Positions 24,913 to 35,719 of a DNA stretch of 64,000 nt are shown piece after piece. The position numbers and the translations under genes were made by a program. The notes under the pieces are model-generated. The model had not been told where the DNA came from. It made no database searches and saw nothing but the letters and a program-made list of their open reading frames with translations. The number at the start of each line of letters is the position of its first letter. The stretch's first letter is position 1. Origin of the DNA: Trochalopteron elliotii (Eukaryota; Chordata; Aves; Passeriformes; Leiothrichidae); contig JANPWX010000449.1 of assembly GCA_024734555.1 (NCBI GenBank), positions 2,936,775 to 3,000,774 on the forward strand, in the 5' to 3' direction.

Positions 24913-24953
24913 GTAGATATATATATAAATATATGGATATATACACACACACA
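24846..24953. repeat. (GATA)n microsatellite with AT/CA tail
   Basis: About 16-17 GATA units run from 24846 to 24912, with one interruption (GGTA) near the start. AT-rich dinucleotides and a CA run (ACACACACACA) follow to about 24953. The long near-perfect array suggests length polymorphism. On the - strand it gives a chance open frame of repeating Ile-Tyr-Leu-Ser. Confidence 0.95.
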
Positions 24954-27309
24954 AAAAGATGTTCTACTCAATCCTGAGGAACATCATTGTGTAAATAAAC
25001 CATTGGGGCCTAAATAAAGGTATCAATGCAGATGTCCTCAACTGAATGCATATTTAAGTAGGACCACGTTCTTTCACTTTGACACCTTGAAGTTCAAGTG
25101 TCTCAAAGACTTAAAGATTATTTTTTTCAGTGTTTTAGCTGCTAATAGAAATTCCACTTAAATTAATGTATTTTTGTACTGACTAAATGCCTTCCCCAGT
25201 TGTTTTATACTGTATGGAATGCTTAAAACTAAATTAATTTGGAAAATTAATCATCTGTGTGGTAAGTCCCAGCCCTGTCAAACTGTTTGTGATGTGTACA
25301 TGGAACAGTAGTAACATCCAAAACAGGAATTCACAAGAACAAGGACATTCAGAAATGAAACTGCAACATCACATCCAAGATGTTCTGTATCGTGGAAATT
25401 ATGTCCATAAGTATTGGTGTTGTTGGCATGACTAATCCTCCTCTGAGGGCATACTAACACTGCAGCACATCCTTAAAAAGGGGTGACATCTAAACCAGCA
25501 GTATTTACCAGTATTTCCTTAAAGCAAGAAAGGACGGGGCGGGGGGGGGTCCCTCCTGTTGATGGAGGACACATGGCATCTCCCAGGTAATCTGCCTGTG
25601 CCCCTCACAGACTGTGGGTCCCACTCCTTGCTTGTTGCACACCATGTCAGAAGGCACTAGGGTGGGAAGTGGAACATGCTAAGGATGAGGGAAGGATCAC
25701 CTGAGCACTGGTGTCAGTTCCTTAAAAGCCAGGGTGATGTGCCCTGTTGGTGCAGCCAAGGAAAGGTTGCACCAGTTCAGGTCAGCGACCAGCAACCAGA
25801 AATGCTCTTCTCCCCCATGATTGAGGATCCCAGGGTGGATGGATGGTGGATGGATGCATCCTGCAGTGCTGCATCTTGCACCTCAGAGGGCAGATCTGGC
25901 ATTGACCAAATCTGACAGCAGAAAGCTCCAGTTCTTGGTGTGGACATGGTGGTGAGCTCAGGCACCACTTCTGTAATGTCTGGGAACAATTTATTCTGAA
26001 AACCTGACTTTTAGGTAGTTACAAATAAATGATTATCCAATGTGTAGGTTGCCGTGCTAATGGTGTTTCTACTCAGGTGTATTCTTGTTGATCTGGACCA
26101 GCAGTGCTGTGCAAACACATCCATTCCCACAGTGCCACAGCTTCTGCTCCCACATCAGCACCTCTTGCTAGCACTGCTGTGCATGGACCTTCTGCACTGC
26201 AGGGCAGGCTTTTTAATAAACTTTTCCTTTGTTCCTGTTTCTGCCAGATCAGGAGTGCATTGTAACTTATTTTGATGCTTCTATAGGCTGGCAGTTTGAC
26301 CACTGCAGTTTTGATTAACGTCATGACCTTCCATGTAAGAATAACTAGATAAAGTTTTATTGTACCCTGTCTTGTAGAAGGTTTGAATTGCAAACAAATG
26401 GAAAACAGTTCTGCCCCCCACCCTACACCATCCCAGCCATATGGGTTTGAACTCAGTAAATAATCAGTGTGTATTGTCTCTAATCTGGAGCTGCCAAAGT
26501 ATTCCCCCCAAAGTCAGCCTCCCACAGCAGCTGCTCTGCAGGACTGCAGCACAAATGGCTCCACCAGCCTGGCACTGGCAGCTGCAGCCCCGTGTCCAGT
26601 GACTCCAGTGCCATTCTGCACCTTTACCCTCCATTCAGTCTAGTGGATTTTTGTACATCTACTGGTAGCTGAAGAGTTAAACACTTCTCATGCTACTACA
26701 AAGCAAGCACATCCCCATTTTATTGGACATGACACAATGTAGTTACACAACATCTTTGCAAAAATACTTGAAGCTATCATTTGAGATGTACAAATATAGA
26801 GATGAAAGCTCCTTTTCTCAAGAGGAAAATACAGAAATCTTATACAAGTCTTTTTTTTTTCCAAAAATAAAAACAATAGCAACAAAGCATAAATTATGTC
26901 TATCATGATCCTGAATGTTAAATACAGAGAAATATGAACATCAGTCCAAAGATGTCTCAAAGTTAAGGATTATTTGTCTTTCTAAAGATTTTTTCCATTG
27001 AGCATTACAAAGGCTCTACAAAGTGTTAATGTATTACACATCCAAGTAACCCATTGGGAAAACAAGGTGTATTGAAGGCATAGGAAGGAGGGAAGGAGAA
27101 ATGTTTCACAAATATGGGAACTGAAATTTAGAGGATGTATGAAATTCAGAAACTTAAACAGATCATGCACTGCAGGAGTGCCTAGCTTTGGGTTGTGCTT
27201 TTCTCTGTCATGTAGTTTTTCTTAAAATTAATGTCTGTTTTCAGGGAAAGCTTAAAGGAATTTGAAGTGAAAAACTTCATGAAGTAGTATTTTCAACATT
27301 TCAGATGTT

Positions 27310-27385
27310 TGGAGTTTGTTTTTTGGGTTTGTTGTTTATTTGTTTGTTTGGGTTTTTTTGTTTGTTTGGTTGGTTTTTTTATGTC
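27310..27385. repeat. TTTG-rich low-complexity tract
   Basis: Irregular runs of T with GTTTG and GGTTTT units (GTTTATTTGTTTGTTTGGG and similar). It is followed at 27401-27420 by a perfect inverted repeat with 8-bp arms TTTGGCTG/CAGCCAAA around TGGG. Confidence 0.75.
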
Positions 27386-28062
27386 TGATTTGTGCAACCT
27401 TTTGGCTGTGGGCAGCCAAATAGACACTACCTGTATTTTGAAGTTTGAGAAAGGGAAGCACTTTCTGTCTCCCAGTACAGCCTAAGATGAAGCCATCACT
27501 AGGAACTACTTGTAACAGCAGCTGGGGGTGTGATTGTGTAAAATTATTGTAAGAAATGAACTGGCCAGTGCAGTGTGACTATCTTGTAAGCTGAGCTTCA
27601 GGATACAAAACATCTAATTTTTTAATTGAAAAGTCTTGTTATCCTCAGCTGACCAGTGTGTGGTGATGAGAGTCCCAAAAGATGATATTCCCATCTGTTG
27701 TCTGTAATGCGCCACAGGCAGGCTGAGGGTCTGCCCTGACAGCATCATGTCGCATTTTTTTCTATTTAATTGTGGTAATTTTTTGTCTAGTGTGTTGTCC
27801 TTTGTCTACAACAGAATATGCCTACATGGCCATCAAAATCCATGTTTTAGTTTTAGGAATGTTGCTGGAATCTGGGGAAATGGTTGGGAACACATTAATT
27901 GGAGGTGGCCAGGTGTTTCTATTTCAAATACTTTCAGTAAGACCACGTCCACAACTTTTTGGATTCATACTGCCATGCACATGATGGTTTCGTGCTTTCC
28001 TTATTCCATATAACCAACACAGGCCTGCCAGAATAAATCAGTTTGTTTGAGCAGCACCGTGA

Positions 28063-28079
28063 TGAGAACATTGTTCTCA
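28063..28079. promoter_or_regulatory. 17-bp palindrome of two AGAACA-type half-sites
   Basis: TGAGAACATTGTTCTCA is a perfect inverted repeat with 8-bp arms and one central base. The arms contain AGAACA and TGTTCT, the half-sites of glucocorticoid/progesterone response elements, but the spacer is one base instead of the canonical three. It lies about 6 kb beyond the PGR stop codon. It is a candidate only. Confidence 0.3.
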
Positions 28080-30777
28080 ACTGAGATATCGCAGATTAGA
28101 GTCTCAGACTGGATATCACCCAACAATACAGGGTATGAAGGGTAAGAGCATTGCTATATTCCCATCCAGCACATGAAAAATAGGCCTCTGAGAGAACTGT
28201 ACATCCCTGGAATGAGCAATTTATGGTGATGCTCATAAAAATTTCACCTGTATAACACAAAGGTCTCTGTATTTCTCTGCCCAGTTATTTCTGATTCAAT
28301 GTCAAAGGTGCTTGTTATGCTCACTACCTGCTTTTCTTCCAATCTAGCCCCTTGTTTGTAGCTCACTGATGCAGTGTTCTGATTTCCTGATGATGATTTA
28401 TTTCTTTTTCTTTTTCCCTGCACAGAGCAAAAGGAGATTTTAGTCATGAACTGGCTGGGTAGGTATTTGAATTGAGTGTGGGAAAATGCAATAGAGTGAG
28501 ACTATTTAAATGACATTGTGAGAACTTCCTCACTGATATGCCTGAATGCTAAATTGGTGGAACTATTGTACCCATAGAGGTGAAAAGGTAACTTGCTTTT
28601 CATGGTCAGAAAAACATAATTTATGACTAAAAGGCTCGTGATGGTATTTTTATAATGAGCCCCACCCCACACCGGCAAGAAATTGAAATATTGCCAGTTT
28701 TAAAGGATATACTGGCATTAAATGAAAGCTCACCACTACTTGATGTGCTCCATATATGCTTTAAATGCCTCATACAGAGCACTGTGGGCTCAACCCAGGG
28801 AAAAAAATTCCTAAATGTGAGTGAAAAAATACATCAAGGGAGCAGCACTGCTCATGTATTTGAAGTTACACAACTGCTGCATTAGTTCCAACAGCACTTA
28901 AAGACTATTTTCTGATGGTATTTATTTTCTCTTTAAGGTAAACAGATTGATAAATTGTAACTTAGTTATTAATATCCATGCAGTCACCTTTTACTGCATT
29001 TTGGTCCAAGCATCTCAGAACCTGAAGTACCATTCTTCATCCAAATAATGTCAATCTAATAAATTAATAGCATTTATTAAAAAAAAAAAGAAACAAAACC
29101 ATAAATTTTAAACCAAAAAATGCCTAAAATATTAGAGTTTTTTTCCTTTTCATCTTCCAAGGGAAAAAGAGAAGTAAACTAAAAGCAAATCTCTGTCCAA
29201 GTCAGGTCACCATGACACAATGCAGTACAAACCAATAAATCCAGCAATGCTGACAGTCCAGCCTGGCAGTGTGCTTACAGGCTTCCAAGCCGTGGAAAGT
29301 TGGGAGGGCTTTGGATATTAGCTCTGTGGCTGCAAGCTGACTTCTTGGAAGGAAAGAAAGGTCAGCCTGCCACAAACAGCATGTAAGGCAAGAAATGTGT
29401 GTGCTGGGAGTTGCACTGCATGGGTGGAGTGCAGCCCCATCCTCTCCGGCTCAGCAGATAAACCAACCTTAAGTTTGGGCAGGGAGGAGAGGACAGGAAG
29501 GAAAGATCCCTGCAGGATTCCTGCTGTTCATGCTACTGACACATCACTGGTAACTGAGATAAATATTTGGGTAGGTAGGAACACTGGAAAGCAGCTCACC
29601 TTCCCAACAAAGATAATGGAGAGAGACCTATTACTCTACTTGAAAAGAAAGAAAAAAAAAAAAAAACAGCTGAGGTACTAACAAGGTATTGACTGTCAGA
29701 AAATACAAATTTAGGTCTCACTTTCACTGTGGCACATACAGCACAAGAAGGTATAACTGCAGTGCAGCTGAAGAAACAGCTGCAGATCAGAAATTATGGT
29801 GTGAGTTTATTATGCACACATACAACCAGGCCATTCCAAAGTGCCATGAAATCAACTGAAGCTCAAACCACATTTCCCTCTGTCATGGACAGCATATTGA
29901 GAAACTCACATCCCCCCATCCCTAAAGGCTGGTCCCAACTGTAGATACAGCTGAGATCTTTGAAAATATGAGCCAAGTGTTTGATCTTTTGTGTTTCTTG
30001 GACCACAGTGAGCAAAACAGAGCTCAGTTGTGGAGCAGCTTGTAGACAAAGAGAACAGCTTGCAGGGGCTGCAGGTCTCAGCTCTTCAAACACAGGTGAG
30101 CTGTCATGGCCAGGCACTTCAACCTCCAAAACATTATGTAAAAACTATAAATATATAAACATAAATCTGTACAGAGCTGAATCACAGCAGCAGAGCTCAA
30201 AGGAAGCAAGTGATTTCATGGGTTGGTTGGTTTACTTCACTACTTGAGTGTTTACCAACAGAAGATAATGCTGAAGGGCTTTGGTCAAAAATACCTCAAC
30301 CAGAACAGGAGAGGCTCACCTTCAGACACAATGTGCATTATTCAGTCTATGAAGAACTTCTAGTGATAGCTAGAAACAAAAGCCTGTAGAAGATGGCTGG
30401 CAAGCTTTCTCATTAATACAACAGGTTTCATACCTTCAAAATGTAATCAGGAACATCCTAAATGTAGGAAAACAAGAAAAACCCATCTGCTGAAATCTCT
30501 TACTTCTAGTGTATTAACACACCATAAGAAGATCCAGCATTGTTCTGCCTCACTCAATATATTGAGAAGCGCTAAAATGTTGATATTTATTTAGACCTAT
30601 TTGTAAAGCTCAGGTCAAAAATCCTGTGCTCTTTACAATAAAAGACAGAAACACATAAAACCTTGTACTCAGTAAAAAAATCAAGTAATGGCTCTCTGAA
30701 TATTGATGCAGGGTTGAAAAGTCATACGACACAAGATTTCTGAAGGGAAGGAAGAAATCAGGTGTTTTGATTGGTGT

Positions 30778-31470
30778 TCATAGAATCAGAATCATTTAAT
30801 TTGGAAAAGAACTGGCCAAGATCCTTGAGTCCAAGCTTTGACTGATCTCCACCTTGTCAACTAAACCATAGAAGTCCAGTCATTTCTTGAACACTTCCAG
30901 GGATGGTGACTTCATCACTTCCCTGGGCAGCCCTTTCCAATGCTTAACCACCCTTTCAACGAAGAAATTCTTCCTGATATCCAACCTGAACTTCCTCTAG
31001 AACAGTTGGAGGTCATCACGTCCTCTCTTCCTGTTAGCTGTTACCTGGTAGAAGAGGTTGACACTGCCCCCACCCCCCCCAGCTACACCCTCCTTTCAGA
31101 CAGTTACAGAGTGATGAGTTTCCCCCTGAGCCTGCTTTTCTCCAGGATAAACACCCCCAGCTCCCTCAGCTGCTCCTCACAGCACTTGTGCCCCAGACCC
31201 TTCCCCAGCTCCGTTGCCCTTCTCTGGACACGCTCCAGCCCCTCCATGTCTTTCTTGCAGGGAGGGGCCCGGAACTGAAGACAGGATTTGAGGTGTGGCC
31301 TCAGCAGTGCCCAGTGCAGGGGGACGGTCACTGCCCTGGTCCTGCTGGCCACACCATGGCTGATCCAGACCAGGATGCCATCGGCCTTCTCGGCCACCTG
31401 GGCACACCCTGGATCATGTTCAGCTGCTGCTGACCAGCACCCCCAGGTCCTTTTCCACTGTTCATGGTGT
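30778..31470 (-). mobile_element. CR1 retrotransposon, antisense, with ORF2 end
   Basis: Starts with the reverse complement of the CR1 terminus (CATAGAATCAGAATCATTTA) and continues through GGGATGGTGACTTCATCACT and CTGGGCAGCCCTTTCCAATG. Farther in, the - strand reads the C-terminus of the CR1 reverse transcriptase ORF: residues such as [36 protein letters not shown] and [10 protein letters not shown]. The 144-codon frame at 31104-31538 covers this but has no intact start or catalytic domain, so the element is 5'-truncated and dead. Confidence 0.9.
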
Positions 31471-32194
31471 CCATGTAAACCAGAGCAAACGACAATATCA
31501 AAATGGACACTAAAGGCCATTTTATAATCTGGGCTCATAGCTGGAATTTTTTTTGAACTACAATCACATAATGATCACAGGACTTTCAGACTCTTACAGC
31601 AGACACAATTACCCAATCATTCTGTCTTGTGTAGTGAATTCATCATAGACATGGACTTCTGAGATTTTTTTCTGTGAGACAGAGGTCTTTTAGAAACAGA
31701 ATTTGAGAATGTTTTTAACCTTTGTTATCTATTCCCAAAAGGTACTTTTTCTTCCTTTTTGATTATGCCTTTGAGACAAATATAGTGCATTTCAGAATAA
31801 TCTGCCATGTTTATGGGACATGGTGACATGTCAGCCACTTAGGGACTGAGTAAAAGGCAGATGTAAGCAGATCCATGCATTCCTAAGGCAAAGATATTGC
31901 CTGCTCTGTCTTCTAATTTCAGAATTAGAGTGATGAGGAGTAATTTTTAGTGTGGGAAGTTTCTGTTATCAGTTTAATCTAAACAGTAACATAGACGGTC
32001 TGCTTACTCAGTGGTAAATCATGTGGCAATATTTCAGTTCCAAAAGAATGCATGGAAATACATGGAAATACTGTTGTTACATGAAAGTGGAATGGTTGAA
32101 ATGGAATTTTTTACTGAGCATCACATTTACTGAATGCAAACACCAAATAAAGAAAACAAAACTTCAGGATGTAGAAATAAAGAATTTTGTGCTA
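31471..32194. other. Intergenic or far PGR 3' UTR, nothing recognised
   Basis: AT-rich sequence between the CR1 copy and the first candidate PGR poly(A) signal. No gene or repeat is supported. Confidence 0.5.
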
Positions 32195-32200
32195 TTTATT
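32195..32200 (-). promoter_or_regulatory. PGR: Candidate PGR poly(A) signal (AATAAA on -)
   Basis: TTTATT on the + strand gives AATAAA on the PGR strand, about 1.8 kb after its stop. The sequence downstream on the - strand is T/G-rich (GTTTTGTTTTCTTTATTTGG). Other hexamers occur, for example at 32398-32403 and beyond 31 kb, and PGR 3' UTRs in other vertebrates can be several kb, so this is one of several possible ends. Confidence 0.3.
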
Positions 32201-34019
32201 AAAACATAATTGCTTTAAGGATCACAGTTAAAAGTCAGACTGTATTGAATATTAAAGACATTGCTTTCCTGGGCAGTTAGAAATGACAAACCTAGTCAAC
32301 TAACACAAAAGTCTGTCCATACCACTTCATCTAGGGTCACACACTTGCACCAACTCTAGTGGGTATTGTACTACTATGTGGGCATCTCAAAAATCCTTTT
32401 ATTCCCAGTTGTAATGTAGACTCTTCTTCGTTGGCTTTAGGAAATTATGACCAGTAAGAACACCTTTAGACATTCCTGTACTTGTCAGTTGTCCAAGTTT
32501 TTTCAAGAACCAAGATGTAATTTTTACCACCAAGCAACATCACTTAGACTTTTAATGAGGGGCACCCTGATTTAGCCAGGGATCCTGAACTTACATCCCA
32601 GGGGCCTTTGTTCATGTGACAAGGGTATGTCTGTACAGACCAAGCTACACACCACCAGCAGGACACAGTCACACAGTGGAGGCATCTAGCAGGTCATGGG
32701 CAAAAGCAAAAGCATAAGGCCAGCAGTACCCAAACAAGACTCACCATTTCCTATGTTTATGTATCATTTCTAGTGACTGGCAAAATTTGTGATATTTTAA
32801 TAGACTGATAAATTCTTCTTAAGCTTTATCTGTTTCTCTGTTGTTTGGGTGTATCTACAATTAACTGCCTTAAATACATGAGTTGTTTCATCACCACATC
32901 AAAGGAACAAACACCACCACATTATAATTTTTCAGCTGAATATTCACTTTTATGTGAAACATGTCATTCTTCTTGAATGTATAAAGCTAATTGAGTCCAA
33001 TTCCTCTTTTACAATTACCCCATTTATAACGGCATGCTTGTAAAATAGAAAATATGTAGCTCTATTAAATCATACTGAAATGAGTCTGATGTGCATCAAA
33101 ATGTTTGAAGTCATATTTTCCATTTCTTTTTGCATCTAATCTCACTATAATTTGATGCTAATGGCTGATTGAGTGCTCAGAACTGGAATTCAAAACATTA
33201 AGATTATTAAGAGTTGCAGTCAGTGAAAACATCTCTATTTAAAGCTTCTGAAATACAGAATGTAAGAGTTGATGAATTTAAGATTACAGCTAAGTGATTT
33301 AGCTTTAGTAAGTGCTGAACTTTTAAGGAAAAATAACACAAACCAAAGCTTAGTGGATTTGCACACACATTATTTTGGGTGTAATATACACTGAAATTTT
33401 CCTAAACTTTCTGATTTTTGAAGAAGAGCTCCACTGAATGCTGCAGAAAACAGTGTGCTGGACTTAAGAGTTTTAATGCAACATGACCACAGATGAGAGT
33501 ATGAATGTATACTGTATGCCTAGCACTTTAGTTACTCATGGCGGCATTGCAGAAATAAAAAGTAAAATACCCATAAGAAAATGTGGGCAATATGTATTTT
33601 AATTCCTCCAAAATCTTATATTATGCACATGCCCACGTGTACCCATGCACACAATGTACTAAAGTAAAAATTTTGCACCACGTCATACCAGAAATTCAAG
33701 AGTGTGCAACGTGTAAGAAAAATGTGTAACTGTTGTTAGAAATCTGGAAAGTCTATTCATTGTCATTCATATGCATATCTAAAAAGCAGCTTAAACAAGT
33801 TTACAAAACATTTCTTATGACTGTTGTGATTTTTGCAGTTAAGGAATCAGGAACTCACAATATGTACATCAAGCTTGAATGGCTTGTGTATGTTACAGGT
33901 ATAAAGCAGTGGGCAAGGTATGTCAAATATGCTGAAGTCCTGACATTGCAAAATCTTGACCAAAATAAACAAACAAGAAATGACCCAGGCATCATCTCTA
34001 TGATAAGAGAAAAGACATT
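32201..34019 (-). other. PGR: Presumed PGR 3' UTR
   Basis: AT-rich sequence directly after the PGR stop codon on the - strand, with no competing gene. The true 3' end is unknown. Confidence 0.45.
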
Positions 34020-34175
34020 TCACTTCTTGTGAAAGAGAAGAGGTTTCACCATCCCTGCTAGAATCTTGGGTAGCTGGGCAGCAATCACCTCTGACATCAT
34101 CTCAGGGAATTCAACGCTCAGTGCACGGGACTGGAGAAATGTGTTCAAACAGAAGAGATGGAGCTGTTTCACCAG
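34020..34175 (-). CDS. PGR: PGR exon 8: LBD C-terminus with AF-2 helix
   Basis: Last coding exon, 156 nt with stop. Translation begins [13 protein letters not shown] and ends [12 protein letters not shown] (TGA, + strand 34020-34022). It contains the Cys of LHLFCLNTF (human Cys891, near the ligand), helix 12 with [13 protein letters not shown] (AF-2, the coactivator surface), and the C-terminal tail ending FHKK that folds over the LBD in progesterone-receptor structures. Acceptor CCAG (reverse of 34176-34179). The Met upstream of this exon in the open frame is intronic. Confidence 0.97.
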   Translation of the reverse strand: MVKQLHLFCLNTFLQSRALSVEFPEMMSEVIAAQLPKILAGMVKPLLFHKK

Positions 34176-35561
34176 CTGGATTTGATAAAATACAAACATG
34201 ATCAATCAGGCTAACAGTAATGCAGCCACATAAACATGCTGTCAATCACGTATACATTCATCAGCTGACATCATTCTATACCTTACCCTGTCCTTTCTTG
34301 AATCAGTAATGAGGGTACTTGTCAGACCCTATTAATGGCAAAAAACATACACAGAGCTATGGCATGTCATATAAAACCACTGCTTCATTAATATTACAAA
34401 GTAGTATCACCCTCACTCATGACAGATGTGATGAACAACAGCAACTACTTAACCTTCCATCTTACTGTCACACTCAAGCACTGTGTGCTTGTGTCACTAC
34501 CTGCTATTTAAACACTGCTCTGAGAGACAGCATTTACTACTTACCTTTGAGCTTTGCCATGGTTTTCATGACGATCACACCAGTGTATGTTGCAAACACT
34601 GAAATCCACAGACTCCCATCCCTTGAAAGCAACTACTCAACACGTGACTATTACATCTCTTCTAGCATCTCTGAGAGGTTCCAATTTTTATTTCAGACCA
34701 TTGACCATTATGTTGTCAAATATCATACTATTTCTGCTACCCTAGGCTTTAACATCACACAATGTCTCCAGTGTGATGACTTTTCTTTTTCTTGTATCTC
34801 CCACCACTTTATCAGCCTGACCTGAAACAGGACTTGAATGAAGATACTCCATGGACTACATATCACTTTGCTATTTTGCAGTAAGCCTCTCTCCCTCACA
34901 GATTATTTTACTGTATGCATTTGAAAGGAAGAGATTGAATTAAAATAAAATGCAGATTTGCTGAGTTCTGAAGAATACAAAGATGCAAAGATCCTGTCTA
35001 CCTTGAACTCCCTGGGAGCTCCTCACAACAAGCTTTGGGCTCAAAAGTGCCCAGGACTTGGTATCTATAATTCTCAAAAATTACTCAATTCCCAAACACA
35101 GACAGATACTGAAAAAGCAGTATAGAATATACACATAAAACCAGTTGAAGGTTGCAAAGCCAATCTTGGTTGCCTTTCACTCATTTTTAGTAGTCTGACT
35201 TTGCAACTTGAATGGCCTATTCCTCACACTATTTTCCTGAACAAGTACACACATGCTCACACATGCTCACCCATATGCACCACCCCTACCAAAGCCCACA
35301 ACTGTACTGGTTATGTTACACTAAAAATGAAACAAAATGGTAGCACTCTAATGCATGTTTCACAAATACTTCAATATTGTATACCATAAATATGTGCACA
35401 ACATATATACTGATGCTGAATAAAATATACACAATAAAGGATTGGTTTTTGTTCTCTTCTGTTGTTTAGCAATGAGGACAACTCCCTTCCATAGAATTAC
35501 TCTTAAGAAATACCAGTTCCTTCTTACATGAAGAGCAGAACATGTTAACAAATAAGCTTAC
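34176..35561 (-). other. PGR: PGR intron 7, 1.4 kb
   Basis: Phase-0 intron. A 168-codon open frame on the + strand (34319-34825) has no recognisable domain and is treated as chance. An imperfect ACATGCTCAC duplication lies at about 35249-35270. Confidence 0.8.
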
Positions 35562-35719
35562 ATCATGCATGGAATCCATCAGTTTTGTTAGTTGATAGAA
35601 ACGCTGTGAGTTGGCCACAACGCCCTTCTGGCGCAAACCAATTGCCTTCACCAGTTCTCGGATGTAACTTGTTCTCATCTCATCAAATTGGCTTTGACTT
35701 CTCAGACCTTCCAAAGGAA
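35562..35719 (-). CDS. PGR: PGR exon 7: LBD helices 8-10 region
   Basis: A 158-nt exon, the same size I recall for human exon 7. After two bases that complete Ile it reads [15 protein letters not shown] and ends M-D-S-M-H-D on a codon boundary. It contains [15 protein letters not shown], part of the dimer and helix 9 region, and [14 protein letters not shown], helix 10. Donor GTAAGC (reverse of 35556-35561); the acceptor is TTTTTTTTTAG. Confidence 0.97.

Larger units (their letters stand above)
20534..30777. other. Intergenic, no supported gene
   Basis: Region between the inferred end of ARHGAP42 and the CR1 copy that precedes the end of PGR. It contains a GC-richer block, a GATA microsatellite, a TG/T-rich low-complexity tract and isolated AATAAA hexamers. 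No protein domain, tRNA or structured RNA was recognised. A long non-coding transcript cannot be excluded from sequence alone. Confidence 0.6.

Noticed and set aside
24742..24954. Repetitive Ile-Tyr-Leu-Ser protein on the - strand
   Set aside because: Pure translation of the GATA microsatellite.
27401..27420. TTTGGCTG/CAGCCAAA inverted repeat as an NF1 site
   Set aside because: TTGGC and GCCAA are eight bases apart instead of the five needed by NF1; more likely a chance hairpin.
31104..31538. 144-codon - strand frame taken as a possible gene
   Set aside because: It is the C-terminal remnant of the CR1 reverse-transcriptase ORF with unrelated sequence at its start.
34319..34825. 168-codon open frame in PGR intron 7, + strand
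   Set aside because: No recognisable motif and located between two certain PGR exons on the other strand.
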